Positions 7,567 to 15,483 of a stretch of DNA of 15,483 nucleotides are shown in pieces. The stretch lies in contig JABGYE010000244.1 in the NCBI GenBank assembly GCA_018675395.1, positions 1 through 15,483 of the forward strand, in the 5' to 3' direction. The stretch's first letter is position 1. Each line of letters opens with the position of its first letter. The DNA comes from EC70 sp018675395 (lineage in GTDB: Bacteria > Verrucomicrobiota > Verrucomicrobiia > Verrucomicrobiales > DEV007). The translations under genes and the position numbers were made by a program. A model generated the notes under the pieces. The model made no database searches, was not told the DNA's origin, and worked only from the letters and a program-made list of their open reading frames with translations.

Positions 7567-8985
7567 ATGGGACCACATCATTTAAACCGAAGACAAGCGC
7601 TTAATTCCATGTCATGCGGTTTTGGAGGTCTGGCACTCGGAGCTCTGACCCAAAATCAATCAAGAGCAGACTCACCATTTAGCAGCCCCCGTTTCGATCA
7701 TCAGCCGAAAGCAAAGCGAGTCATATTTATTTTTATGGCTGGTGGAGTTAGCCACGTGGACTCTTACGATTACAAGGAAAGCCTATTCAAGGATGATGGT
7801 AAAATGATGAGATTCGATGATGGCCGGACCCTTGCCAAGACCCGGAAAATAATCGAGCACCGAGTAATGAAACCATTGTGGAAGTTTAAACAGTACGGTC
7901 AGTCCGGGCAGCACGTTAGTGAGCTCTTTCCGCACACAGCTCAACACGTGGATGACATTTGCCTCCTCAAGGGAATGCATACTGACGGTATCGCTCACGG
8001 ACCAAGTACTCTTTTCCTCCACACAGGAAGCATCAACATGATACGACCATCCATGGGGTCTTGGGTGAATTACGGACTAGGGTCAGAAAACAATAACTTG
8101 CCTGGCTTCGTCAGCATCGGACCCTCAATGGGGAACGGCGGTCCAAGAAATTATAGTAACGCTTTTCTCCCTTCCCTTCACCAAGGAACACCCGTGGGAA
8201 GGGCCGGCATCTCAGCCAAAGATGCCACCATTAAAAATCTTAAGCCCCTTCACTCCAGTCCAAAGGATCAACGAGAACAATTCGAACTCCTCAAAAAAAT
8301 AAACGCTGAACAACTCTCAAAGTCCCCAAACGACGATAAGCTAGAAACTGTCATCAAATCATTTGAACTGGCATGGCGAATGCAAAACAATGCGCCTGAC
8401 ATACTGGACCTTTCAAAAGAAAGCCCAAAAACTCTTGAAATGTATGGCATTGGCCAAAAAGAAACAGACGACTTTGGACAATACTGCTTAAGAGCAAGGA
8501 AACTAAGCGAGGCTGGAGTAAGATACATTCAAGTCAATTACACAGACAACGGCAACAACCCTGCATGGGACCAGCACTCAGACATGCCCAAGCACATGCA
8601 ACACGCAAGAGCAACAGACAAGCCTGTTGCCGGATTGCTTAAGGATCTCAAGCAACGAGGACTACTAGAGGATACTATAGTATGGTGGGGCAGCGAATTC
8701 GGGCGTACCCCTTATGCTCAGAACAAAGGAACTGGTCGCGATCACAACTCCGATGGGTTCACTGTCTGGTTGGCAGGCGGCGGCTTCAAAAATGGACACA
8801 GCCATGGCAACACAGACGATTTTGGACACCATGCCGTAGAAGGAAGAATTCACATGCATGATCTTCATGCCACAATCCTTCACCAGCTAGGACTGGATCA
8901 CGAAAAGTTAACTTACCGCTACGATGGCCGTGACTTCCGATTGACTGACGTGCATGGCAAAGTAATCCATGAGATAATCGCTTGA
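7567..8985 (+). CDS. DUF1501 protein, alkaline-phosphatase-superfamily fold, Tat-exported
   Basis: This 472-residue protein is the usual partner of the PSD1 cytochrome upstream. The N-terminus carries a twin-arginine signal (NRRQAL followed by a Gly/Ala-rich hydrophobic run, cleavage near ~35), implying export of a folded, probably metal-bearing protein. Family motifs run in order: FIFMAGGVSHVDSYD at ~54-68 with Asp65 and Asp68 as likely metal ligands, NPAWDQH in the middle, GSEFGRTPY from ~375, GRDHNSDGF from ~390, and a closing block of histidines (HSHGNTDDFGHHA) before HDLHATILHQLGLDHE. These His and Asp sets match the metal site of sulfatase/phosphatase-fold enzymes. The C-terminal TYRYDGRDFRLTDVHG motif is typical of DUF1501 copies paired with PSD1. 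A sulfatase- or phosphatase-like role is inference from the fold. A terminator lies 27 bases after the stop. Confidence 0.95.
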   Translation: MGPHHLNRRQALNSMSCGFGGLALGALTQNQSRADSPFSSPRFDHQPKAKRVIFIFMAGGVSHVDSYDYKESLFKDDGKMMRFDDGRTLAKTRKIIEHRVMKPLWKFKQYGQSGQHVSELFPHTAQHVDDICLLKGMHTDGIAHGPSTLFLHTGSINMIRPSMGSWVNYGLGSENNNLPGFVSIGPSMGNGGPRNYSNAFLPSLHQGTPVGRAGISAKDATIKNLKPLHSSPKDQREQFELLKKINAEQLSKSPNDDKLETVIKSFELAWRMQNNAPDILDLSKESPKTLEMYGIGQKETDDFGQYCLRARKLSEAGVRYIQVNYTDNGNNPAWDQHSDMPKHMQHARATDKPVAGLLKDLKQRGLLEDTIVWWGSEFGRTPYAQNKGTGRDHNSDGFTVWLAGGGFKNGHSHGNTDDFGHHAVEGRIHMHDLHATILHQLGLDHEKLTYRYDGRDFRLTDVHGKVIHEIIA

Positions 8986-9011
8986 GAATTAGTTGATCCT
9001 CGAAAGTTATA

Positions 9012-9049
9012 TTGTAAGTGAAGCAATACAATTGCACTTGCAACATTTT
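9012..9049 (+). terminator. Intrinsic terminator after the PSD1-DUF1501 pair
   Basis: The outer arms TTGTAAGT (9012-9019) and ACTTGCAA (9036-9043) pair over 8 positions with one G-U. The inner arms GCAAT (9023-9027) and ATTGC (9031-9035) enclose the loop ACA, leaving a 3-base GAA bulge on one side. CATTTT follows. The 13-pair bulged hairpin lies 27 bases downstream of the DUF1501 stop, between convergent genes. The remaining bases up to 9200 hold nothing I can identify. Confidence 0.65.
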
Positions 9050-9200
9050 AACTTAAGCAGACTGCGTCTATTCTGTGAGAAACTTAACGATATTATTAAA
9101 TATTCTAGCTTTGATAATTTCCAAAACGGCTTCTTCATGTCCCTCATAAGAACGATCAGCGCCCGCCTAATGTAAGGTGAACGAGAATTTAAATAGTATT

Positions 9201-12200
9201 CTATTCGCCTATAACCTTGATCCTCACAAAATTTCTCTCATTTTCAGGTAACTCGGATCCTGATCGAACTCTGACGGTTTCTGTTCCGTCGGCATTATCA
9301 ACAATCGACACCATGACCCAGTCTCGGTCCGTTTCCCATTCAACTAAATCTCTGGAATTCTGGATTTCAAAACTGACTTCGATCCCTACGAGGCGAGCAA
9401 AGGCAATCTCCAAATACTTTGCACCATCTTCTTGATCTAAAGTAACCGACACGGGCGCAGATCCAGACTCTTTTGGGTGTCCTCCAAAGAAGAATTCAAT
9501 AAAGTTTGACATTCCGTCAGTGTCAGGGTCGCCATCATTTCCGCTAACTGAAAGGTCCTCAAGTTCAGGAAGGATAAAGAAAGCTTCTCTCCAGGAATCA
9601 AAAGACAATTCGTCATCCGACCCAGGAGAACCTCCAATGAGTCGACTCGGCCTCCAGTTGTCGGCAAATTCGTGATCTGGGCGAGGAGAGGAAGATGGGG
9701 CCCGTAAGACAAGGGATCGCCCTGCCCCGTCCGCACTCTCAGGCCAAGGAAAATCATCGTCATAGGTGAAATTATGTATCTCCGTTCCCGCTCCGAACGA
9801 CAGTTTAACCTGTTCACCCCCGTTACTTAGGCTGTCATCAGGATCCCACTCACCAACGACCGGGATCCCTTCTCCGTAAGCTTTTTGAAACTCTGCCAAA
9901 TCGTTAACGACTAGGGCAAACTTACCAGGCCCAAGAATCGTTCCTGGCGGAAAGTCAAAATCAATACCCTTAGTGAATCTTACGTCAGTTAAACTCAGTG
10001 AGTCCTTACCAACATTCTTAAGCTCAATAAATTCAAGAGATGAACCTGCCTGAGAGTTATACATGACCTCAGTTATCATAAGACTCTCTTTATAAGGCAT
10101 AACATCCGGTTCTCCTGCGATAAATTCTATTGGCTCTGACCAGTGACTACTTCGATTAGTATCGTCGGTGTGCTTAACGCGAACACGGTAAGTGTGACCA
10201 GGCCGTAGGGCTACAGTAGGAAATGTTACTAGAGAAGAAAAAGTTGTGAGCTCACCAGAATCCCAAACTTCTTCAATTTCATATTTCCAGGCCTCTCCAG
10301 CCACATGGTTGGAAGTTAATGGATTTGCCACTTCACCGACCCTCCACTTCATTGAGCCAAAAGTTTCGGCTCCTTGCGGATCGGAAAATCTTCCACTCTG
10401 AAAACGCGCTACTGTAACAGGATGCCCCACAGGGCCTACATACGAAATGGTCGGAGTGTTCGGAATTCTACTGTCCCTTGCTTCCCGAGAGAGATAGTTA
10501 AAACCGTACCCGTCCTCGTCACCGTCACCAACGCTAAATTTTCCATCTTCGTCGGTATCATGCATATAATCGATGACATTTTGCTGGAACCCTTCGTGAT
10601 CCGACGTGGGTATACTGCGCGTGTAATTATCACGCAGAGTAGTTTCCACTTTCGACCTAAGATACCATGGCCCGCGATGATCTCCTTTAGTATTGGGATG
10701 ATAGCTCCACATGAACTGATCAACATCAACCATTGTTAACGATTTCCCGGAAGGGTTAATTACCTGAGAAAGCTCTTCAACTAACTGCGCAGCATGGCCT
10801 CCGTACCGGTCCTTGTCGGAGAATAATAAATCAATCAGATCACGGCATCTATTCTTATACTCAATGCTTATTTCAGCATGAGACAAACACGCGTCAGCCC
10901 GAATAACACCACTCCAGATGTGTACGACTGGCGCATACATCATGTCGAGGTCCCACGGGATAACCTCCCACTTCCCTTCGGGATGGTGATACATGAAGTA
11001 GTTAGTCTGATCCCGAAGGTCAACATTGCCAGTCGCCCGGTTAATTGCACGGAAACCATAGAACTTTTGAAGATTAAAGTTATCCCGCCACCAACTGACA
11101 TTGTTCCGATCCGCACTTGACCTGTAGAACGAAGACCAGTCAGATGAGTTTTCCGAATGTGTCGGGCCTTGATTTTTTTTGTTCCCACTCCCACCCTGAA
11201 TCTTGTAAACGCTTCCGTCCGGAAGGCCCTTCTCGGCAAGGAATCGCCTATCAGGGTGTTCGATCGCAAGGTAAAGACCCCACAAGTCTCCCGAATATTG
11301 GTTCGAAGGAGCCTCATCGTTCCCGTCAATGACACGGAACTGAACCCAATGGGTATTTGAACTTGGAACTCCGGCTAGTTGGTAGAGCCTGTGCGGAACG
11401 GCCTCATCAATTCCCGCCATTCCTCGGTTAACGTCAACCCATGGCGACGAGCATGAATTGAAATTCAAAGTCTTCCATTTGCTTTTGTATTTTTTCCCGT
11501 AAATGTCGCGAGCAACAAAATCTCTGGCCCGGTTAAACTTGAATCGCCACTTATTTTTTCCACTAACATAAGTCGACGCCTCTCCGCGGTTATAGAATTG
11601 GATATGATCGTAGACCCGTCCAGCATAAACCATCGTTCCCCACATTCGAGTTCCGTCCGAACCACTACTATATTGGCTATTTCTGATATCCGTTGAGTTG
11701 GCAATGAGATGATATACCGGCAGAGAGTCCCTCATAACTTCGACCGGGAAGGTCTTGGGTGCAATGACTCCTGGTCGTTCGGCTCCCGTCCACGAGGGAA
11801 CCCCGTTGTAAACAAAATAAGCAAAGTTCGGAGACTCGTCATCAGCGTAAGGAGCCTTAACAGAATTCCCTACAGTGTCCTCTACGGTAATCCTGTAACG
11901 AACCAGTTGCCGGTGAACATTCTCCTCGGCAGGCACAGTGACACTGTAGACCGAATCACCCAAAACAGCATCACCGCTTGATCCACTGTCATTCATGAGC
12001 AGATCGACCCACCCCTCGTCATAAGAATCATCGTCTTTGCGAATATAACTGCCTGGTCTTATTATTTGATAACTGAGGGTAACATTACTGACTCCGTCCT
12101 CGTCTGTAACCTTAGCACTGACAATGACATTCTCATTTGCCAATGGCTCCTTGGGGCTGTGCTCTACCTGACGAATGGCTGGCGGCGCACTGCTCACAGA

Positions 12201-13301
12201 GTTCGGAGTGACCGTATTAACAAGACCCGGAGAAGGGTCCCCGGAGGCAGTGTTTGCGGGTGGAGTCTTCAGTTCGAGATCAAAGGAAAAATCACTACTT
12301 CCGGAGCTAGCGTTCAAACCATGCACTGCAATCACGTTCGTACCCTCTACCAAAAAGTTTCTGACATTAGGAATTAGCAACTCTTCCCAAGAGGCCTCGT
12401 GATTTCTACCAAGGTCATCAAAATCCTTGGGTCCTGAAGCAACAGAAACACGAGCGATCTCTGTTCCGTTAATCCAAACAATTGCTCCGTCATCAATATA
12501 CAGACGGACAAGGAGTCGGGCTGGAATTTTATCGGATTCAACATTAAATCTCTTGCGAAAGTAAACCGTTGAATATGCGTTCTGCATGTCAGATAACACA
12601 GTCACATCATCACCATCACCGAACCCAATGACGGATTCACCAGTGAACCATGTGCCGTCTTCGACGAAGGCGATCTCGCGCCATGCGTTGATCGGATTTG
12701 ACGGCTCGCTGTTTCCTTTTCGGTAACGCCAAGACGAGCCCTTCGAAATATAAGTAACTTCGGGACCAATTGAACCAACAGATGAACTTCTCCACGACCC
12801 GCCAAGATCATTATCTAGTAGTGGATGAATTAGCTCCATTGAACTTCCGACTCCACGTGCTGAAGTAGGCCATGGAAATCCTGAGTCGTAATCAACCTCG
12901 TCAACATCCTTTCCGAAAGAGTCCATGAGTTTAATTTTTTCTCCATCATTGTCGAGCCTCCCCCGGTATTGATGAACTGTATGGAAACCAAACCTTGATC
13001 GTATCACCGCTACATCTTCAGCTATAACCAAAAAGTCACCCGAATCCAAAATGCTTCCATCTGGAAAAGTATAATCAACACCACCCGCTATCCGCCAACC
13101 AGAAACATCGACTCTTGCATCACCAGAATTGAACAATTCCACAAATTCAGTAGGCTCGGTCTTCGGGTTAGCGTCATAATGAATCTCATTGATTACAACA
13201 TCTGCGACAACAAACGTCGACAAAAGTTCTGAAGAAACGATAAAACCAAGGAGGAGAATCTTTGATCGAATTTGATCCGTTATGGCACAACAAAGGAACA
13301 T
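9201..13301 (-). CDS. Giant secreted lamin-tail / CotH-kinase-like multidomain protein
   Basis: This 1366-residue exported protein has a signal region at ~10-33 (basic RSK, then a hydrophobic run, cleavage near VVA-D). The first lamin-tail domain is ~34-172 (VVINEIHYDA, VELFNSG, VDVSGWRI, FPWP). A galactose-binding-like beta domain covers ~185-346 (VRLYIDDGAIVWINGTEIA). An Ig-like domain covers ~375-500. A CotH-type protein-kinase-like domain covers ~520-830, with WGLYLAIEHPDRRFL and the hallmark PWDLDMMY (Asp784, Asp786). EF-hand-like calcium loops lie at 915-930, a fibronectin-III-like domain at ~950-1062, and a second lamin-tail domain at ~1073-1220. A verrucomicrobial-type C-terminal module (~1235-1366) starts with DPDTDGMSNFIEF and ends in NFVRIKV. 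No membrane anchor is seen. The ATG at 13301 is the first after an upstream stop; no Shine-Dalgarno precedes it. Catalytic activity and target are unknown. Confidence 0.92.
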   Translation of the reverse strand: MFLCCAITDQIRSKILLLGFIVSSELLSTFVVADVVINEIHYDANPKTEPTEFVELFNSGDARVDVSGWRIAGGVDYTFPDGSILDSGDFLVIAEDVAVIRSRFGFHTVHQYRGRLDNDGEKIKLMDSFGKDVDEVDYDSGFPWPTSARGVGSSMELIHPLLDNDLGGSWRSSSVGSIGPEVTYISKGSSWRYRKGNSEPSNPINAWREIAFVEDGTWFTGESVIGFGDGDDVTVLSDMQNAYSTVYFRKRFNVESDKIPARLLVRLYIDDGAIVWINGTEIARVSVASGPKDFDDLGRNHEASWEELLIPNVRNFLVEGTNVIAVHGLNASSGSSDFSFDLELKTPPANTASGDPSPGLVNTVTPNSVSSAPPAIRQVEHSPKEPLANENVIVSAKVTDEDGVSNVTLSYQIIRPGSYIRKDDDSYDEGWVDLLMNDSGSSGDAVLGDSVYSVTVPAEENVHRQLVRYRITVEDTVGNSVKAPYADDESPNFAYFVYNGVPSWTGAERPGVIAPKTFPVEVMRDSLPVYHLIANSTDIRNSQYSSGSDGTRMWGTMVYAGRVYDHIQFYNRGEASTYVSGKNKWRFKFNRARDFVARDIYGKKYKSKWKTLNFNSCSSPWVDVNRGMAGIDEAVPHRLYQLAGVPSSNTHWVQFRVIDGNDEAPSNQYSGDLWGLYLAIEHPDRRFLAEKGLPDGSVYKIQGGSGNKKNQGPTHSENSSDWSSFYRSSADRNNVSWWRDNFNLQKFYGFRAINRATGNVDLRDQTNYFMYHHPEGKWEVIPWDLDMMYAPVVHIWSGVIRADACLSHAEISIEYKNRCRDLIDLLFSDKDRYGGHAAQLVEELSQVINPSGKSLTMVDVDQFMWSYHPNTKGDHRGPWYLRSKVETTLRDNYTRSIPTSDHEGFQQNVIDYMHDTDEDGKFSVGDGDEDGYGFNYLSREARDSRIPNTPTISYVGPVGHPVTVARFQSGRFSDPQGAETFGSMKWRVGEVANPLTSNHVAGEAWKYEIEEVWDSGELTTFSSLVTFPTVALRPGHTYRVRVKHTDDTNRSSHWSEPIEFIAGEPDVMPYKESLMITEVMYNSQAGSSLEFIELKNVGKDSLSLTDVRFTKGIDFDFPPGTILGPGKFALVVNDLAEFQKAYGEGIPVVGEWDPDDSLSNGGEQVKLSFGAGTEIHNFTYDDDFPWPESADGAGRSLVLRAPSSSPRPDHEFADNWRPSRLIGGSPGSDDELSFDSWREAFFILPELEDLSVSGNDGDPDTDGMSNFIEFFFGGHPKESGSAPVSVTLDQEDGAKYLEIAFARLVGIEVSFEIQNSRDLVEWETDRDWVMVSIVDNADGTETVRVRSGSELPENERNFVRIKVIGE

Positions 13302-13438
13302 GAAGGAGAATACGAATAACTATTGCTTCCAGTAGAGAACCCGTCAATCAGCAACTCCGAAGCAATGAGTTAGATCCACACAAAGAGAATATACTCAAAT
13401 CTTGCCAAGTCCTTTTCGCTGATACCTCAGAAACCTTC

Positions 13439-13458
13439 ATATTTGAGTTTTCAAATAT
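13439..13458. repeat. Perfect 8-base inverted repeat with 4-base loop
   Basis: The arms ATATTTGA (13439-13446) and TCAAATAT (13451-13458) flank GTTT. It lies 21 bases beyond the stop of the small ORF and 137 bases upstream of the CotH start. On the - strand no T tract follows, so a classical terminator is unlikely. It could be a regulator-binding dyad, an RNA hairpin, or chance in AT-rich sequence. Confidence 0.4.
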
Positions 13459-13479
13459 CCTTAATATCCGGCTAGGTTA

Positions 13480-13620
13480 TTATAACAGTATATCAATTAA
13501 TAATATCAGCAGGAACACGGCCCAGCACAATCCTCCTCCAATGATCGCCTCGATTCCAAAATATTCGATAGTACTCATTGGAATTTTGAGACCACTCCTA
13601 ATGGCATTAGTCCATTTCAT
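13480..13620 (-). CDS. Small single-helix membrane protein, 46 codons
   Basis: The frame runs from an ATG at 13620 to tandem TAA stops (the first at 13480-13482). The N-terminal ~15 residues are basic and amphipathic (MKWTNAIRSGLKIP), the middle reads STIEYFGIEAIIGGG, and residues ~31-46 are a hydrophobic membrane helix (WAVFLLILLIDILL). This ordered arrangement and the tandem stops argue for a real gene rather than a random open frame. It begins 81 bases after the DUF1501 stop on the same strand and so may share that transcript. An ATG at codon 15 is an alternative start. There is only a GGA directly before the ATG, so ribosome-binding support is weak. I do not recognise a family; a small helper or anchor at the inner membrane is a guess. 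Confidence 0.45.
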   Translation of the reverse strand: MKWTNAIRSGLKIPMSTIEYFGIEAIIGGGLCWAVFLLILLIDILL

Positions 13621-13701
13621 TCCATTAACTAATATCAAATATTATTTACTCCGCAAGGATTCAATTCTCTTTTCCACAAAGAAGCTCTTTAAGCTAAAAT
13701 T

Positions 13702-15021
13702 TTAGAGAAGTTCCCTAATCACCGATCCTTCAGGAAGCATTTTCATGCGACGACCTTGAGCAACGTACTCGGCTCCGGGGTCGAGCCCCAATACGTGATA
13801 TACAGTAGCCGCAAAGTCAGCAATGGAAACAGGACGTTCTGTGGGTACCGCTCCATGCTTATCACTGGCCCCGATCACTCTCCCAGTCTTAATACCACCT
13901 CCTCCCATAGTTAGGCTAAAACAATCCGCCCAATGATCTCGGCCTGGACCGCGTTTATCCTTATTAAGCTTGGGTGTCCGACCGAATTCCCCAGCAGTAA
14001 TCACTAGTGTAGTTTCGAGTAAACCGCGATCATCTAGATCATTAAGGAGAGCCGAATAAGCACTATCGTAGATCGGTAACTGCTTATCGAGATGTGAATA
14101 AATCCCCCAGTGATGATCCCAAGCGTAAATGCCGGTATCTTGATACCCCTGAATTGTAACAAATCGTACCCCCGCCTCAACGAGTCGACGAGCCAATAGC
14201 ATTCCTTGCCCAACATTGTTACGACCGTAAGTATCTCGCAATTTGCCGGGCTCCTTGGACAAATCAAATGCCTCTTTCGCCTTGGTCGACGTGGAAAGGC
14301 TCAACGCCTTCTCAGTAAAGGCATTGTGCGCACGAGCAAACTCAAGCTGCTTCTCTCGATTAGATTGAAAGAGATCAAGAGATCGCAAAAGATTTTTGCG
14401 TCCATCTAACCGGCTCACATCCAAGCCCTCCGCCGAATCAAATGTTCGAACGGAAAAGTCTGCCGCATTGGGGTCCTGCTTAATGAGAAATGGATCATAA
14501 GCTCGACCCAAGTACCCCCCGTAACCTGGAGCGCTATGCGCCGGATGCTTCATGTCCCCCAAATGAACAAATGGAGGAACTGCCGCGTGCTGTTTTTGTT
14601 GGAGACTCAAAACGGCACCGATCCCTGGTGCCTGTAGATTTTTATCACGAGGACTACCGCACATGATGTCCACATCACCTTCTCCATGCTTTGAACAAAA
14701 AGAATGCATGGAGCGAATTAGGGAAAATTTGTCAGCGCATTTTCCAAGCTTAGGCAATTGATCGCTTAGGTGAAGACCTGGAATATTTGTGGGAGCCGGA
14801 TTATATTTACCTCGAATTTCCTCAGGAGCATCAGGCTTCATGTCATACATGTCGATATGACTCGCTCCGCCTTGGAGAAACATGAAGATAATATTGATTT
14901 GCTTGCCTCCGCCACTGACCTCTTCATTTGCTAACACCTCAGGCAAAGACAATCCTAAGGGTGAGATTGCACCGAGCGATAGGCCCCCCATTCTAAAAAA
15001 CTCTCGGCGATTCAATGCCAT
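13702..15021 (-). CDS. Unpaired DUF1501 protein, alkaline-phosphatase-superfamily fold, Tat-exported
   Basis: This 439-residue protein begins at the ATG at 15021; a TTG one codon earlier is less likely. The N-terminus is a textbook Tat signal (NRREFFRMGGLSLGA, cleavage near LA-NEE). Motifs run in family order: FMFLQGGASHIDMYD at ~46-60 with Asp57 and Asp60, MHSFCSKHGEGD near 105-116, YAWDHHWG in the middle, AGEFGRTPK from ~343 and GRDHWADCF from ~360, then a short C-terminus (DFAATVYHVLGLDP). It is only distantly similar to the DUF1501 protein at 7567-8985: the tail lacks the RYDGRDFRLTDVHG block and the His-rich stretch is shorter. There is no PSD1 cytochrome beside it; its downstream neighbours on the same strand are the small membrane ORF and the CotH protein. 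Sulfatase- or phosphatase-like activity is inferred from the fold; the substrate is unknown. Confidence 0.94.
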   Translation of the reverse strand: MALNRREFFRMGGLSLGAISPLGLSLPEVLANEEVSGGGKQINIIFMFLQGGASHIDMYDMKPDAPEEIRGKYNPAPTNIPGLHLSDQLPKLGKCADKFSLIRSMHSFCSKHGEGDVDIMCGSPRDKNLQAPGIGAVLSLQQKQHAAVPPFVHLGDMKHPAHSAPGYGGYLGRAYDPFLIKQDPNAADFSVRTFDSAEGLDVSRLDGRKNLLRSLDLFQSNREKQLEFARAHNAFTEKALSLSTSTKAKEAFDLSKEPGKLRDTYGRNNVGQGMLLARRLVEAGVRFVTIQGYQDTGIYAWDHHWGIYSHLDKQLPIYDSAYSALLNDLDDRGLLETTLVITAGEFGRTPKLNKDKRGPGRDHWADCFSLTMGGGGIKTGRVIGASDKHGAVPTERPVSIADFAATVYHVLGLDPGAEYVAQGRRMKMLPEGSVIRELL

Positions 15022-15107
15022 CAATTCAATCTTAGATGATTTTTAAATCCTTTGCAAATTAGTTGTCGGCAAGCGTTTATTCCATACTTACCTTTATTGT
15101 TCCACCT

Positions 15108-15483
15108 TCAATCCTCCTCGAGCATCTCCTTCATTCGAGCAAAATATGCCATCGCATCATTTTCTTCTATGGGTCCAGAAGAGAGCTCATCATTAGAAAA
15201 AACATCTACGTATTGAGAGTCCATTTCATCTAGAAATGAGCTTCTCTCACAATACACCTCTTCTCCGTACCGAACTCTGATTGAACAAAAACTCATCGTG
15301 AGCCTCTCCATGGCTCTCGTCATCCCCACGTATAATAACCTTCTCTCCTCCTCCTTAGTCCCCTCTTCAAGAGATCTCTTGTGAGGAAGAACCCCCTCCT
15401 CTAATCCGACAAGATAAACTACAGGAAACTCTAGACCCTTAGCCGCATGAAGTGTAATCAAGTTTACACCAGGGCCATCATCA
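15108..15483 (-). CDS. UvrD/PcrA/Rep-type DNA helicase, C-terminal end (partial)
   Basis: The frame is open through the right edge, so only about 124 C-terminal codons are present. Visible motifs belong to domain 2A of superfamily 1A helicases: NLITLHAAKGLEFPVVYLVGLEEGVLPH (motif V region, shown here as NLITLHAAKGLEF plus YLVGLEEG) and EERRLLYVGMTRA (motif VI, with its arginine finger). A shortened SSFLDEM segment follows, then an acidic tail. The protein stops about 70 residues after motif VI, so the long C-terminal linker and Tudor-like domain of PcrA and UvrD are missing, a tail closer in length to Rep or an unusual paralogue. It would unwind DNA 3' to 5' in repair or replication restart. 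The DUF1501 gene follows on the same strand after 86 bases, but no functional link is expected. Confidence 0.93.
   Translation of the reverse strand, partial: DDGPGVNLITLHAAKGLEFPVVYLVGLEEGVLPHKRSLEEGTKEEERRLLYVGMTRAMERLTMSFCSIRVRYGEEVYCERSSFLDEMDSQYVDVFSNDELSSGPIEENDAMAYFARMKEMLEED

Larger units (their letters stand above)
13302..13701 (-). other. 400-base region between the unpaired DUF1501 gene and the CotH gene
   Basis: This stretch lies between two co-directional - strand genes. It contains a 46-codon ORF (13480-13620) and a perfect AT-rich inverted repeat (13439-13458), each listed separately. The remaining 137 bases up to the CotH start (13302-13438) should contain its leader; a TATATT hexamer occurs on the - strand near 13390, but I find no convincing -35 at the right distance. 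No tRNA, attachment site or mobile-element end is visible. Confidence 0.4.

Noticed and set aside
8993..9175. 60-codon open frame on the + strand after the DUF1501 gene
   Set aside because: It starts with TTG, runs through the terminator hairpin at 9012-9049, has no ribosome binding site and no recognisable protein pattern.
10374..12402. Several open frames on the strand opposite the CotH/lamin-tail gene
   Set aside because: They are antisense shadows rich in Arg, Ser and Thr with no domain patterns; the - strand frame is continuous and carries clear domains.

Overview
The window looks like a chromosomal stretch from a Verrucomicrobiota genome; a close planctomycete is the alternative. The reasons are a DUF1549/DUF1553 cytochrome paired with a DUF1501 protein, a second DUF1501 gene, a very large secreted lamin-tail/CotH protein whose C-terminal module is typical of verrucomicrobial exported proteins, moderate-to-low GC, and few convincing Shine-Dalgarno sites. 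This assignment is inferred from gene content; there is no rRNA or other phylogenetic marker. I see no tRNA or rRNA gene, CRISPR array, insertion sequence or prophage gene.

Region 1 (1-3160, + strand) is an ABC-transporter module. It holds the C-terminal end of a membrane-anchored protein with an NTF2/Tim44-like looking soluble domain, a LolD/MacB-type ATPase that overlaps it by 35 bases, and a shortened FtsX-type permease. A separately promoted lipoprotein with a YajG-like look follows. Region 2 (3161-4525, - strand) is an Nramp-superfamily transporter that meets the lipoprotein gene tail to tail. It is complete except for one in-frame TAA at codon 90, so it is called here as a recently broken gene.

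Region 3 (4700-8985, + strand) is the classic pair: a secreted di-haem PSCyt1/PSCyt2/PSD1 protein with an inserted golvesin-like carbohydrate-binding domain, then a Tat-exported DUF1501 protein that may also have its own promoter. A good intrinsic terminator follows it. Region 4 (9201-15021, - strand) has an unpaired Tat-exported DUF1501 gene, then a 46-codon single-membrane-helix ORF, then a 1366-residue lamin-tail/CotH protein. Region 5 (15108 to the right edge, - strand) is the C-terminal end of a UvrD/PcrA/Rep-type helicase.

Working together: regions 3 and 4 are export-oriented genes (Sec, Tat and lipoprotein signals) of the kind that marine Verrucomicrobiota and Planctomycetes use on cell-surface or particulate organic matter. 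The substrates are unknown. Region 1 resembles an envelope lipid, lipoprotein or metal-handling ABC module rather than a nutrient importer. No clearly novel defence or mobile system is visible. The most unusual items are the single nonsense codon in the transporter, the permease whose conserved N-terminus lies upstream of any ordinary start codon, and the DUF1501 / small membrane protein / CotH gene set.
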